A stretch of 64,000 nucleotides of DNA, taken from Pachyseris speciosa (lineage: Eukaryota > Cnidaria > Anthozoa > Scleractinia > Pachyseridae). How positions within the stretch are numbered: position 1 is the first letter of the stretch; each line of letters begins with the position of its first letter. The translations under genes were made by a program, and so were the position numbers. The stretch spans positions 821,001 to 885,000 of the forward strand of contig JAEMWC010000005.1 of the NCBI GenBank assembly GCA_016490735.1. The letters are read 5' to 3'. The notes under the pieces were generated by a model, which made no database searches, was not told where the DNA came from, and worked only from the letters and a program-made list of their open reading frames with translations. Of the stretch, positions 36,301 to 43,910 are shown one piece after another.

Positions 36301-37028
36301 ATCTGTTAACCATGTTCATGGTTCTTTTAAACATGTTCCTCGCCATCTTAAATGACTGTTACTACGAAGTCAAGAATGTTGAGCCTGGAGAAGCCTTTGC
36401 CGATGCCGAGCTGGGAGCATTCATGGTGGACTACGCAAAGCAAAAGCTCACCTACTACGTAGATGAGACCGTGGAACTCGTGCAAGGTGTATTTAAAAGC
36501 GCTGCGAGGTTCTTTGGGAAAGACAAACAACAGGGAAACAAGGACGATTTGGAGTCTTTCAGTGACCAAGCTAAGTTGGCCTCCTTCGACTCAATGGGGG
36601 ACATTGACGACGACAACGATAAAGATGACAAACCCACAGACCCTTTGTTAACGTTCAAGTCTTTGAGCAGCTTGGACAAATATGAAACTATGTCGCTTGG
36701 CGATCTTAAAGAAAGCATCGCGCAGATTGGGCGGGAGATGCGGCAGTCTCTAACTTCTCTCAAATCTGCCACAAGCAGAAAATCAAGTTATCACCAATCG
36801 GCACCGTATGACTTCAAAAGGGCATTGGCTCGACTTGAAGAAGACGATGGCACTCTGACTTTTGACTCGCGTTCCTCTTATTTTTCTGCCTTTGGCAGTT
36901 ATCTTGAAGACATTTGGCAGAAAGATCGCCGAAGCTTTCAGGATTTGTCAAGGGAATACCGTCATAGAAGAAGGGTTAGGAAGTCCACAAACTTTCGTGA
37001 GAATCAGCACATGCTTGGGGAAACGTGA
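11927..37028 (+). CDS. Polycystin-1-like receptor-channel, F5/8C-REJ-GPS-PLAT-PKD (17 exons)
   Basis: Exons: 11927-12023, 12142-12479, 16681-16822, 18115-18230, 20854-21004, 21634-22405, 22981-23608, 24208-24354, 24796-24921, 25939-26178, 26619-26873, 28119-28883, 31644-31880, 32413-32762, 33069-33969, 34255-34426 and 35215-37028. Every junction is GT-AG and in phase, giving 2416 residues. Domains in order: signal peptide (1-22), discoidin domain (about 35-191), REJ region (about 280-750), charged linker, GAIN domain ending in a GPS (about 1243-1280), first helix (about 1307-1328), PLAT (about 1339-1465) and a channel module (about 1500-2200) with a soluble acidic tail. The family are large surface receptors, autocleaved at the GPS, that act in cilia or at fertilisation with polycystin-2-type partners. 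The REJ domain recalls the sea urchin sperm receptor for egg jelly. PKD1-type Ig repeats were not seen. The partner and tissue are unknown. The start is supported by the signal peptide and the TATA box. Confidence 0.9.
12480..16680. other. Intron 2 of the polycystin-like gene
   Basis: AT-rich intron interrupting the discoidin domain. It carries a 221-base MITE with a 9-bp target duplication (15421-15659). Nothing else was recognised. Confidence 0.5.
15421..15659. mobile_element. MITE with 9-bp target duplication (MULE type)
   Basis: The body at 15430-15650 is bounded by inverted repeats CAATCTCGTACCCAGAGTCC and its complement. GTATATCGC is duplicated exactly on both sides (15421-15429 and 15651-15659). 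A 9-bp duplication is the hallmark of Mutator-like elements. The element is non-coding and too small to be autonomous. Confidence 0.8.
16681..16822 (+). CDS. Exon 3: second half of discoidin domain
   Basis: A small 142-base exon, 4.2 kb from exon 2. It reads NFKGNYDSNS, then VNRVILPVKA and ends ALRMELYGC, the usual closing strand and terminal cysteine of an F5/8C domain. That cysteine would pair with the one at the domain start. Phase 0 entry and phase 1 exit match exons 2 and 4. Confidence 0.85.
18115..21004 (+). CDS. Exons 4-5: linker between discoidin and REJ regions
   Basis: Exon 4 (18115-18230) encodes DYYFVAWLMLAKTH followed by a polar stretch to VEQQ. Exon 5 (20854-21004) continues ESEKSGALVTAEVEIE and ends in HT. 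The acceptor at 20853 was chosen over the nearby TATAG at 20846 because only 20854 keeps the frame open. No domain is recognised here. Exon 4 could also begin at 18084, but that would break the phase set by exon 3. Confidence 0.75.
18302..18387. repeat. (CAT)n microsatellite
   Basis: Perfect and near-perfect CAT repeats in intron 4 of the polycystin-like gene. They produce poly-His and poly-Ile reading frames that are not real. The tract is interrupted on its right by a palindromic insertion. Confidence 0.9.
18388..18492. mobile_element. Small foldback element inside the CAT repeat
   Basis: Arms TGCGTAGCTGGCGGTTTTGT and the complementary ACAAAACCGCCAGCTACACA enclose about 50 bases. CATCATTA borders both sides, which could be a target duplication but lies in simple repeat. 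GC content is much higher than in the surrounding intron. Confidence 0.65.
18500..18720. repeat. Dispersed repeat shared with 34680-34800
   Basis: The segment GCTAATCGAGGCGGG, preceded by a T-rich/A-rich stretch and a GCATRTAGC motif, recurs near 34750-34785 in intron 16. It looks like the end of a retroelement or other dispersed repeat. The class is not determined. Confidence 0.5.
18718..18835. repeat. CAT/CGT microsatellite
   Basis: Trinucleotide tract of mixed ATC and GTC units, a second simple repeat in the same intron. Confidence 0.88.
18895..19110 (-). mobile_element. tRNA-derived SINE copy, minus strand
   Basis: The minus strand contains TTAGCTCAGTTGGTGGAG, a tRNA A-box region, followed about 35 bases later by a degenerate B box (TATGGGTACGACTACC). 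Upstream on the same strand (19045-19100) is a SINE tail-like sequence with CCGCAGTCC and TATGATTTTCATAT. This tail-head order is the same as at 25601-25918. Confidence 0.7.
19434..19725. mobile_element. MITE with AGCGGTTTTCAATTGAGTGTCG ends
   Basis: The left end (TTTTCAATTGAGTGTCG) and right end (CGACACTCGATTGAAAA) are inverted repeats with one mismatch. The body is about 290 bases with several GATTGGCC and TTTTGGTTTTGG stretches. Non-coding. Confidence 0.7.
20406..20770. mobile_element. MITE, family shared with 26930-27245
   Basis: Imperfect inverted ends (GAGAGCTTTAGGAACAGGAC and, complemented, GAGCGCTTTAGCAACGAGGA) enclose about 355 bases. TATTA is repeated on both sides as a likely target duplication. 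A related copy lies in opposite orientation at 26930-27245; both share GGACGGCAAAGAAATGTACC-like and CGTTGCCGTTGCCGTC-like segments. Confidence 0.65.
21359..21387. repeat. (ATGT)n microsatellite
   Basis: Short tetranucleotide run in intron 5 of the polycystin-like gene. Confidence 0.75.
21634..23608 (+). CDS. Exons 6-7: REJ region
   Basis: Exon 6 (21634-22405) and exon 7 (22981-23608) encode about 467 extracellular residues. They show Ig-like strand patterns, many N-glycosylation sequons and phrases typical of REJ domains, such as VTYSWSC, the strand LISNRTYTFHV, and later GEAITTEFSVKC and LSYQFSYQ. The exon join restores a lysine before CVANCENK. The REJ domain is an extracellular ectodomain of polycystin-1 and PKDREJ. 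Confidence 0.85.
24208..26873 (+). CDS. Exons 8-11: helical and acidic linker before the GAIN domain
   Basis: Four phase-0 exons (24208-24354, 24796-24921, 25939-26178, 26619-26873). The first three read as amphipathic helices with repeated alanine and leucine, as in the helical subdomain that precedes GAIN domains in polycystins. Exon 10 ends in an acidic run (DEEEEAEE) followed by Lys-rich sequence. Exon 11 is basic then Gly/Ser-rich. Symmetrical phase-0 exons could be skipped without breaking the frame. Confidence 0.8.
25228..25289. repeat. Perfect 62-bp palindrome without a loop
   Basis: The sequence is self-complementary over its whole length, centred on CCTAGG between 25258 and 25259. 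Arms read ACCCTGCGAGCAGAGGCCCT outward-in. It lies in intron 9 of the polycystin-like gene. Perfect head-to-head symmetry suggests a recent inverted duplication or a tiny foldback element. Confidence 0.85.
25601..25918 (+). mobile_element. tRNA-derived SINE flanked by identical 67-bp tails
   Basis: The core has an A-box region (AACTCAGTTGGTTAGAGCAT) near 25727 and a decayed B box near 25770, followed by TTTTTAGGCTTC. Identical 67-base sequences containing ATTTCCGCAGTTCATATATG lie at 25601-25667 and 25852-25918. The unit is therefore tail-head-tail, with the downstream tail belonging to the SINE and the upstream one to an older or truncated copy. It sits in intron 9, and its right edge is only 20 bases before exon 10. 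Confidence 0.8.
26930..27245. mobile_element. MITE, second copy of the 20406 family
   Basis: Inverted in orientation relative to 20406-20770. It shares GAGGACGGGAACGGCAAAG at its left and CGTTGCCGTTGCCGTCG at its right. It lies in intron 11 of the polycystin-like gene. Ends are less well preserved. Confidence 0.55.
28119..31880 (+). CDS. Exons 12-13: GAIN domain, GPS cleavage site and first membrane helix
   Basis: Exon 12 (28119-28883) encodes the GAIN beta-sandwich and ends CLYWSESKEKWTGEGCR. Exon 13 (31644-31880) continues to QCLCTHLSAFGG. Together they make a complete GPS: two tryptophans, four cysteines and the HL-S tripeptide, with autoproteolysis expected between Leu1276 and Ser1277. 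The GPS is therefore split by a 2.76-kb intron. Exon 13 also encodes the first membrane helix (VVLSTVCVILGLYAIGLVFA). Confidence 0.9.
28906..28933. repeat. (GT)n microsatellite
   Basis: Dinucleotide run starting about 20 bases inside intron 12, close to the exon-12 donor at 28884. Confidence 0.85.
29025..29278 (+). pseudogene. Unassigned protein-like open stretch in intron 12
   Basis: An open frame of about 85 codons reads EKEDRTAFFDWRFGQLCTQD, then KWVLEANYTLECTINE and PLKFEVLLYPALQ before a TAA. Its composition looks protein-like (Cys, Trp and sequon NYT), unlike the surrounding AT-rich intron. It lacks a good donor and is not needed by the host gene. It could be an exon remnant of an inserted gene fragment. 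No family is recognised. Confidence 0.25.
31230..31440 (+). mobile_element. tRNA-derived SINE copy
   Basis: Contains the B-box sequence GTGGGTTCGACTCCCGT, then AAGCCTGAATTTTTTTCAGG, a short hairpin found again at 52022-52080, and the SINE tail with TTTAATCCGCAGTCC and TTTCATATATTCAC. The A-box half is degenerate. It lies in intron 12, about 200 bases before exon 13. Confidence 0.75.
32413..32762 (+). CDS. Exon 14: PLAT/LH2 domain
   Basis: Begins VVANVNINENEGDNKYYISI and carries the PLAT signatures GMWRGNGTSANV, FTLCLQEPLG, KIRIWHDNGG and SWFLMQVVI. The domain is completed by WIAVEKEDGK at the start of exon 15. In polycystins PLAT is intracellular, between the first and second membrane helices, and binds lipid and trafficking partners. 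Confidence 0.92.
33069..37028 (+). CDS. Exons 15-17: polycystin membrane helices, TOP domain and channel
   Basis: Exon 15 (33069-33969) has helices within LACCLSILFAAMVTNAMFYN and the following segments. Exon 16 (34255-34426) and the start of exon 17 give the extracellular TOP-type domain (RPFGGVMATFGGGGY). Exon 17 (35215-37028) then encodes the last helices, a pore loop at SLRALLLMLFGGEMHF (about residues 2143-2158) and the S6-like helix ending LLNMFLAILNDCYYEVK, the family hallmark. The cytosolic tail is acidic and Ser-rich, with DIDDDNDKDD and a helical ETMSLGDLKESIAQIG segment. The stop is at 37026-37028. Confidence 0.93.
34656..34700. repeat. TTTC/poly-T tract
   Basis: Simple repeat in intron 16, followed by the dispersed repeat shared with 18500-18720. 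Confidence 0.8.
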
Positions 37029-38952
37029 ATTTCTTAAAGGGGTACTGTCGCGTTACTTGGGTCTGAACCCAAACATGTGTTTGCAAAGTGGAACACTTAA
37101 AACATTTCATTTTGCAGTTTCCTACGAAGTACTTAATATGTGCATCGAAACTGTTTGCGGTTGTCTTTGGCCACGGATGACTGATGATGAGGAAGTGGAT
37201 TGCAAGTTGAAAATCGCCATAAAATAATAGTACAGTAGTACTTCCTTGTCCGTCCAAGAAATAATTAGAAATCTACTTCTTCGTGTCAGACGGACCGATC
37301 GCATAACAGAAAAAGTGCTTCCTTACGGCTTGAACAACTGATGACAAGAATTGGCATGGCATCAGTACCCCTTGAAACTACAATTTGTCATGAAGTGATC
37401 ATTTTATCAAAGTTAACCCAGGACACGAGCGACAACGAGCGTGTCAGACCCTCTGACGTGTGAAGGACTTAGCTATACATCATCTATACCATCCATATAT
37501 TTCATTCGCAGTCAAGTGTACAGATTCATCGATACGTGGGATGGCTTTCGTCATTTTCTTTTGTTTTGCCTTTCCAAAGTCGCAGCATGGTCGTATTATA
37601 CATAAATTTGCAACAAATATGCCAAAGAAGGGCATTCAACTCGTAAAGTAACTGTGCCATGTACTGTTTGACTCTATATTTTTATCTATGTCCCTTGCAA
37701 TACATCATTCTAGCTCAGTAGCTCAGTTTGGAAAAGACTAGGTTCGAGAGTGCCGCGTCAAGGATTGTGGGATTGTTTTGGGGGACGAGATTGTTTACCT
37801 CAAACAATCCCACAGTTGCTTGCGCGGCCACTCGGTCCCATTCTTTTACAAAGTAAGCTGTTTGGGCTTTCGTAGGAAACGAAAACGTTAAGGCATTGTT
37901 TGCGGTGCGGTAAGGGCACAAGCTGTCACTATTTATGACTAGCTATTCCAAGCTAGTTCACATGCATTCTAATTAAGACAATTGAAAGCAAATAACTTGT
38001 TTTTACAATCAGAGATTTGTGAGTGGTGAGCCAATGAACGAATAAAACCAGACGATTAATATGGTAAATGTTGGTCACACGTGTCACACGAGAAGCCGTG
38101 TTTACTTACTTCCCAGAAGACTTACAGTGGACTTAGAGTGGGGGTGAGTGGGGTTGCCCGCACAAGATAAGCTAAGATACTAAGAGTGCATTCTTCTGGG
38201 ATTATTCAGGCTCTTCCTATTTCGGTTTAGAAATAAGAGAGAATTCGAGTGGAATAAGGTTTCCCCTCATAGGTTTGACGGGCTGCGCAAGATTTTCCCG
38301 CCAAAACTTGTTAATATATTTCCCTAAAGAACATATATTCTGCGTATGCCGAGAAAGCCTTATTCTGTTCATATCTGTTCTGTTTATATCTGTTCATTCT
38401 GCTACTCCGCCGATTATTCTCATACTTCCGAAAAAGTCCCAAAAGAATGCGTCTTTAAAATTAAAAAGAATTTAAAACAAGGCGAAGGCAACGATGGAAT
38501 AAAATCTTGTACTTCCTGGCCTGGAGTTAAAAGAAAAAAGAAGATTCCTTTTATATAGGTACTACATTTACATCGCCATAAAAGTGCGGAAAGTGCGATG
38601 TTCAAAAAGCCCCTTCGTTAACTTAACTGAATATTTTATCCATGGTTACGTAGCTAATGAAAACTCGGCAATAAAATGACCTAAAGCTACCAATTAATAT
38701 TTTGTAGACGATCCACTTGGAGAAGATCAGTGTTGAACACCCGTTGATACTCGAATAAAGTGACTTCTTTTAGTTACTCGGGATAGAAAAATGCGCAGCA
38801 GAAATCATGTGGCGGTGTTTTCATTGGTCAATGCGCAATAGAAATCACGTGACGGTGTCATTTTATTGGTCAATACAATACAGAAAGCACGTGGCGTCAT
38901 TTACGTATTTACTGACGAAATATCACATACACTTGTGTAATCGGAAGCCTTC
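37029..38952. other. 3' flank of the polycystin-like gene and intergenic DNA
   Basis: No gene was found. An imperfect inverted repeat around 37757-37838 (CCGCGTCAAGGATTGTGGGA and ATCCCACAGTTGCTTGCGCGG) may be a decayed foldback. An AATAAA occurs at 38040, about 1 kb after the stop; a closer AATAAT-type signal near 37218 is also possible, so the transcript end is not fixed. Short CACGTG-containing repeats occur around 38800-38900. Confidence 0.4.
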
Positions 38953-38957
38953 ACTAT

Positions 38958-39133
38958 TGTGGCGGACTGAACTGTGATTGCGTGAACAGTTACATTTTTT
39001 TGTGCTACCTCCCTAGAGGGGGTTATATTAATTGTAACCTTGGTCATTGAGAGTTGTTCTGGAGAAAAAACGATGCACCATTAAATGTTGTTTGAGTTGA
39101 GAAGGATAGTTGTGCGTGTTTATCGACCACCAA
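38958..39133 (+). repeat. 5' LTR
   Basis: Begins TGTGGCGGACTGAACTGT and ends GACCACCAA. 176 bases, matching the 3' LTR but lacking a short GCGTATGTTAAGC segment present there. Confidence 0.9.
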
Positions 39134-39134
39134 A

Positions 39135-39152
39135 TTGGTGACCCCGACGTGA
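39135..39152 (+). other. Primer-binding site
   Basis: TTGGTGACCCCGACGTGA directly after the 5' LTR. Its complement ends in CCA like a tRNA 3' end, as expected for minus-strand priming. I do not assign the tRNA. Confidence 0.75.
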
Positions 39153-39156
39153 CAGA

Positions 39157-40376
39157 ATGCCCAATGAACCAGCCGTCACCGCTAATGCAGTGGCTCTCAA
39201 ATTAAGGATACTTCACAAATTAATGTGATCAAGTAAGCTGAAGCCACTCAAAAGCACTAAGGCCACAAGGTAGCGGGCATTACCCCTTAAATCTACCAAA
39301 GCAAAGATTGAGCCCAAGCATTAGCAGCCATGGACAGCTGTTTCGGCCTTGTTAGGCTGATGAGGCATAATAAGGCCGAAACAGCTGTCCATGGCTGCTA
39401 ATGCTTGGGCTCAATCTTTGCTTTGGTAGATTTAAGGGGTAATGCCCGCTACCTTGTGGCCTTAGTGCCCTTTAGAGTGGCTTCAGCTTACTTGATCACA
39501 TTAATTTGTGAAGTATCCTTGTGACTCCAGCCACATCCCACAAGCTTTACGTTTTCATTGCTTGTTTTATTGATATGTGGGTACTTGAGCCTGAGCATTA
39601 GCTATGCCATGCTGATGAGGTCTAACAAGGCCGAAACAGCTGTCCATGGCTGCTAATGCTTGGGCTCAATCTTTGCTTTGGTAGATTTAAGGGGTAATGC
39701 CCGCTACCTTGTGGCCTTTGGCTTTCAAATTACCCGAGTTTTGGCCGTCCGATCCGGAGTTTTGGTTTGCCCAAGCCGAAGCCTTATTTGAAGCACAGAA
39801 CATTACTCAACAGAAGACCAAATTCGCCCACGTTGTTCGCGTTACTCCCACTCAATACGCTTCCGAAGTACGGGACATCTTCACCCACCAGTTGAGCCCT
39901 ACACGGCGATTAAACAAGAACTGCAAAAGCGTGTTTGTTTGTCCAAACGTCAGCAACTACAGCAACTCCTACGTATGGAACACCTCGGCGATAGGAATTC
40001 CTCACAGTTGTTACGACAAATGTTGAAACTTCGCGGTGGTACGGCAGAGGAGTCCGACCAAGATGAGATCTTCCGTGAGCTGTTCCTCCAGAAACTTCCC
40101 CTCAATATACGCACAGCTCTGGCGATCCACAAAGATACTAGCCTCAGCAATATGGCTGAAATCGCCGACAATATGGTGGAAGTTCAAGGCCCACAAGGGT
40201 GCGTGAGTACGGTAGAGCCACATGAAGATTCGCAAATCGCTTCCATTCACTCTGAGCTGCACACAATTCGGAAAGAGCTCCAGTCGCAGCGACAACCAAC
40301 TCGTGACAGAGTTCAGCCTGGTGCAACATCCGATGTTTGTTGGTACCATGAGCGATTTGGTTCGAAAGCTATATGA
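39157..40376 (+). pseudogene. gag remnant, split by an insertion and frameshifted
   Basis: The frame opens with ATG at 39157 and is cut after about 15 codons by the repeat insertion. It resumes near 39719 with a segment containing KLPEFWPSDPEFWFAQAEAL, typical of Ty3/gypsy gag in animals. A frameshift near 39930 moves it into a second frame, which continues as a capsid-like alpha-helical region (REFL-like FRELFLQKLP) to a stop at 40374-40376. No CCHC knuckle is left. Confidence 0.8.
39201..39717. mobile_element. Triple-repeat foldback inserted in gag
   Basis: A roughly 145-base arm (39208-39350) is repeated inverted at 39365-39521, and an inner part of the arm occurs again at 39629-39717 in the same orientation as the second arm. 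Shared sequence includes GGCCGAAACAGCTGTCCATG and GGTAGATTTAAGGGGTAATG. The host sequence GGCTCTCAAATTA before and GGCTTTCAAATTA after it looks like a target duplication with one change. Confidence 0.75.
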
Positions 40377-40479
40377 CATGCCGCCATCCATGTAAATTTA
40401 AACCGCCGTCGGGAAACTCGACAGCCAGGCGCTGAACGCGGCCCATTCGACTGGCACTTCCCGTCTCCTTCGAATTATT

Positions 40480-41251
40480 GACATTAACTCTAAACGACAA
40501 TTTTTGATTGATACTGGCGCAAAGGTTAGCTTTTTTCCTGCTAGCAGAGCGGACAGATGGATCAAAGGTGACATTAAATTGCGAGCCGCGAACAACTCCT
40601 CCATAAATACGTATGGTTTCAAACAATTCACTCTCGATTTGGGGCTCCCACGCCCCCTTACTTGGCGATTCCTACTCGCTGATGTCACTCAACCTATCAT
40701 CGGAGCTGATTTTCTTTTACAACACAAATTATTGGTGGATCTCGACCAGAAACGCCTCATCGAAACGAGGAATGGAACCTGTGTTTCCGCTAAACTAGCT
40801 TCCGACTGCTCGCCACGCCTTAACAGCATTTCCACCTCGCACACCGACAGCAGCGAAAGATCCCTTCCAATGCCTCCTCGCGGACTTTCCATCTCTTACT
40901 ACACCCCAGACGAGGGACACGCCCATCAAACACGGTGTTTCTCATCATATTGTCACCTGAGAAGCTTACTGCAGCAAAGGCAGGGTTCAGTAAGATGTTT
41001 GACATGGGCATTATCCGACCATCATCAAGCACCTGGGCCTCTCCGCTCCATATGGTTCCCAAAGGGAACGGCGACTGGCGCCCGTGTAGGGACTACAGAA
41101 GGCTGAACGACATAACCACAGCTGACTGCTACCCTATTCCACACATCCAGGACCTCGCCACAAACTTGGCAGGTACGACCATCTTTCCTAAAATTGACTT
41201 GGTCCGCGCCTACCACCAGATCCCTGTGCATGAGGATAACATCGCCAAGAC
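40480..41251 (+). pseudogene. Protease and 5' half of reverse transcriptase
   Basis: A retropepsin segment has the active-site triad in LIDTGAKVSFFPA near 40503. A frame change and probable deletion around 40935-40970 precede the reverse transcriptase, which shows FSKMFDMGIIRPSSS, WASPLHMVPKGNGDWRPCRD and the palm motif KIDLVRAYHQIP with its catalytic aspartate. The frame is cut at 41251 by the 1.9-kb element. Confidence 0.85.
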
Positions 41252-41416
41252 TAGCCTGAGTATCAGGCCCTCCGAGTATCCGAGAGGGAAAGGAGAGGGG
41301 AAAGGGAAGGAGGGCCTGACACAAACAGCGTCACAGAAGCCTTCCACCCCCACATAGCGTGTGTTATCATTACCCAATCAAGATCACTTCCGGTAACTGA
41401 CAAACCGCGCCCTCCA

Positions 41417-41946
41417 GAGTTTTTGCGAACTATGTCGTGAAAATTTGCGAAAAGAAAACGGTTCTTTTGTTTGTACAGTGCTTTCTTTCCGAGGCCTTTA
41501 ACAAGGAGTTTTCCAATGCTTTAAACGGCAAGCCTGTTGTTATTGCTGATTTATTACGTGATATAGGAATTGTTGTCGCCCAAGACTGCCGAAGTTCAGT
41601 TTGTAAAAAGTGCGCATGGAAGATTGTGAGTTGTTACAAGCTGTTTACTGAGCTTCAACAGGCGTTCATCGATAGTTCGGGCAGTGAACCCTCCGAAGGA
41701 AATTCACGTACTCGTCCTAAAACGCCAGAGAAGTCAGAGAAAGTAAAGAAACACGTTTTACAGCAGCACCAGCGATCGCCGACAGGAATCACTCCTACGG
41801 CCAAGCGTCAAAAGGCAGGCAATAATAATAATACGACTACTGAAAACACAGAGCATTCCCAAGGACTTGAGCGAAGGTCTTCGTCCAAACACCTACTCTT
41901 TGGCACAAACATGATGACAAGTATTCGGCCCTCAATGATCAAATAA
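41417..41946 (+). pseudogene. ZAD-like zinc-binding fragment inside the transposon
   Basis: A first cysteine pair in FCELCRENLRK lies in one frame. After a frame change near 41460, the second frame reads LSEAFNKEFSNALNGKP, LLRDIGIVV and the second pair VCKKCAWKIVSCYKLF. The C-x2-C plus C-x2-C layout with a helix after the second pair resembles the zinc-finger-associated (ZAD-type) domain. A basic Ser/Thr-rich tail follows and the frame ends at 41946. Whether an intron or a frameshift joins the halves is not decided. It looks like a captured host gene 5' end. Confidence 0.5.
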
Positions 41947-42679
41947 GCAGTGGAGGGTGTGAATTTGGTTGTCGCGAAGGGAGTTATTTCACAGTAGACG
42001 TTGCGAAATTTACCTTAGCCGTGAAAGTTAATATATTCGCGTCTGTTAATCGGATCCAAATAATTTTCCTATCTATAGAAAGCTTAAAACATCTATTTTT
42101 CATATTCCGAAATCATTTTGAGATTCGACTTCAAACAAAAGAGAGATTTCTCAGCGCTACTAATAAATTTTAGCCACAACGGCTGGATAAAATCCGTGAC
42201 CCGCACAGGAGTAAAATATGCTCAGAAAACTTTATTCCTGCATTGTTGCAGAAAAAGAGGAAAGTTACATACCAAAATAAACTGGAGTCATGGCGGTTAC
42301 ATTATTATGGAGTATTTTTGATAACATGAAAAGACAAAAACACAACTTGCATACGAGGATGTGAGTTTGGTTGTCACGGAGTTATTTCACAATCGGTCAC
42401 AATAGACGTTGCGAAATTTACCTTAGCCGTGAAAATAAATATCTTCGCTTCTGTTAATCGGATCCAAATAATCTTCCTATCTAAAGGAAGCTTAAAACAT
42501 CTAGTTTTCATATTTTGAAATGATTTTCAGATTAGTCTTAAAACAAAAGAGAGCTTTCCCTTCGCGCCATTAGTAAACATTTTAGCCACAGCGGGTCGTT
42601 AAAACGCATCACCCACACACCTGTACATTAATTTGAAAAAAGCTTTATTCCTGCTGAACTTGTTGCTTTCGAATCAGCT

Positions 42680-43022
42680 CAAGTGAGCTGACAACAATAC
42701 CTTACAGGTCTTTTTTGATAACTGAGAATAAGACTTTTGCCGTATCCATTTGGTAGATCTCCCAAGACATCTTGCGTTCGACGGCGAGGCTTTTCAAGCA
42801 CGCTTTCTGCTCGTGGTTTACCTCAATACCAGGGAAAATTTGCATGGCATCTGCAGGGGCGTCTTCAAACTCCCTCTCGTTCATAGCTATTATGCCTAAA
42901 CCGACAACAAGTGTTACAAGCAACTCCTGAAAGCGCGAACCAAAGAGTTTTGACTGAGAGTAAAATTCAATATGGCGTCTGAGTAACCTTCCACTGGAAG
43001 CTTGACTTCCGGTATGACTCAC
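42680..43022 (-). pseudogene. RecQ-like helicase N-terminal fragment inside the transposon
   Basis: The minus strand begins MSHTGSQASSGR and reads to LKSLAVERK, then a one-base frame change leads into DVLGDLPNGYGKSLILSY, an intact RecQ-type motif I (Walker A, GKS). The frame stops shortly after at about 42680 and no further helicase motifs follow. An AATAAA on the same strand (plus-strand TTTATT at 42644-42649) could end a transcript. The fragment cannot be a working helicase. A decayed relative lies at 999-1223. Confidence 0.6.
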
Positions 43023-43182
43023 GTGGTGTGTTTTATTGTCTTTTGGCCAATCAGCGTAACATCCAGATTCTGGACGTTGAACATGAGCTGATCAATGGGT
43101 TTGTGTCAGGCCCTCCTTCCCTTTCCCCTCTCCTTTCCCTCTCGGATACTCGGAGGGCCTGATACTCAGGCTACGCCAAGAC

Positions 43183-43910
43183 TGCCATCATTACTCCTTT
43201 TGGCCTTTTTGAGTTTTGCCGAATGCCATTTGGATTGAGAAACGCAGCTCAGACCTTCCAGCGTTTCATTGATGATGTGTGCCGCGACCTGGACTTTGTC
43301 TTTATCTTGGTCGCCAGTCGGTCTTTGGAAGAACACCTTCAACACCTCCACGCTCTCTTCCAACGCCTATCGGCCCATGGTTTAGTAATTTTAACCCGGC
43401 CAAATGCGAATTCGGCAAGGCGGAGATTACCTTCCCGAGCCACACTATCAGTGCTAGTGGTATTCGCCCTAATATAGCACGCATCGATGCTGTTCGAAAT
43501 TTCCCTGTTCCTAACGACATGAAGTCCTTGCATCATTTCGTTGGCCTTGTCAATTACTACCACCGTTTTGTGCTCAGGTACGCCAAGATCCTGGACCTTA
43601 GCCGCAAATAGCCTCAACTGGACCACCTCCCGTCAAGAAGCATTCGACACAGCCAAACATGCCTTGTCAGAGGCCGTATTGTTAGTTCATCCTCAGCCTA
43701 ATGCCACTACTTACGTCACAACTGACGCTTCCAACCTCGCTGTCGGAGCCGTGCTTGAGCAGTTCATTGATGGACACTGGAAACCAATCTCCTTCTTTTC
43801 CAAGAAACTCCGGCCTGCGGAACTCAACTACAGTGCCTTTGATCGAGAGTTATTAGCTGTTTATCTGGCGGTCTGACATTTCCAGTACTTTGTCGAGGGA
43901 CGGAATTTCC
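43183..43910 (+). pseudogene. 3' half of reverse transcriptase and RNase H
   Basis: Resumes directly after the inserted element with TPFGLFEFCRMPFGLRNAAQ. Where the family has the YxDD catalytic box, this copy runs FVFILVASRS: the tyrosine and both aspartates are missing, an in-frame deletion that kills the enzyme. Frame changes occur near 43390 and 43600. The RNase H part shows TDASNLAVGAVLEQ and KKLRPAELNYSAFDRELLAV. Confidence 0.85.

Larger units (their letters stand above)
41252..43173. mobile_element. MULE-like DNA transposon carrying gene fragments
   Basis: Perfect 75-base terminal inverted repeats start TAGCCTGAGTATCAGGCCCT. The 9-base target duplication CGCCAAGAC flanks them exactly (41243-41251 and 43174-43182), which points to the Mutator-like superfamily. 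No transposase is present, so the copy is non-autonomous. Inside are a plus-strand zinc-binding-type frame near the left end, a minus-strand RecQ-like frame near the right end, and a roughly 300-base direct duplication between them (about 41957-42245 and 42358-42655). This resembles Pack-MULEs, which move captured host gene fragments. Confidence 0.85.
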
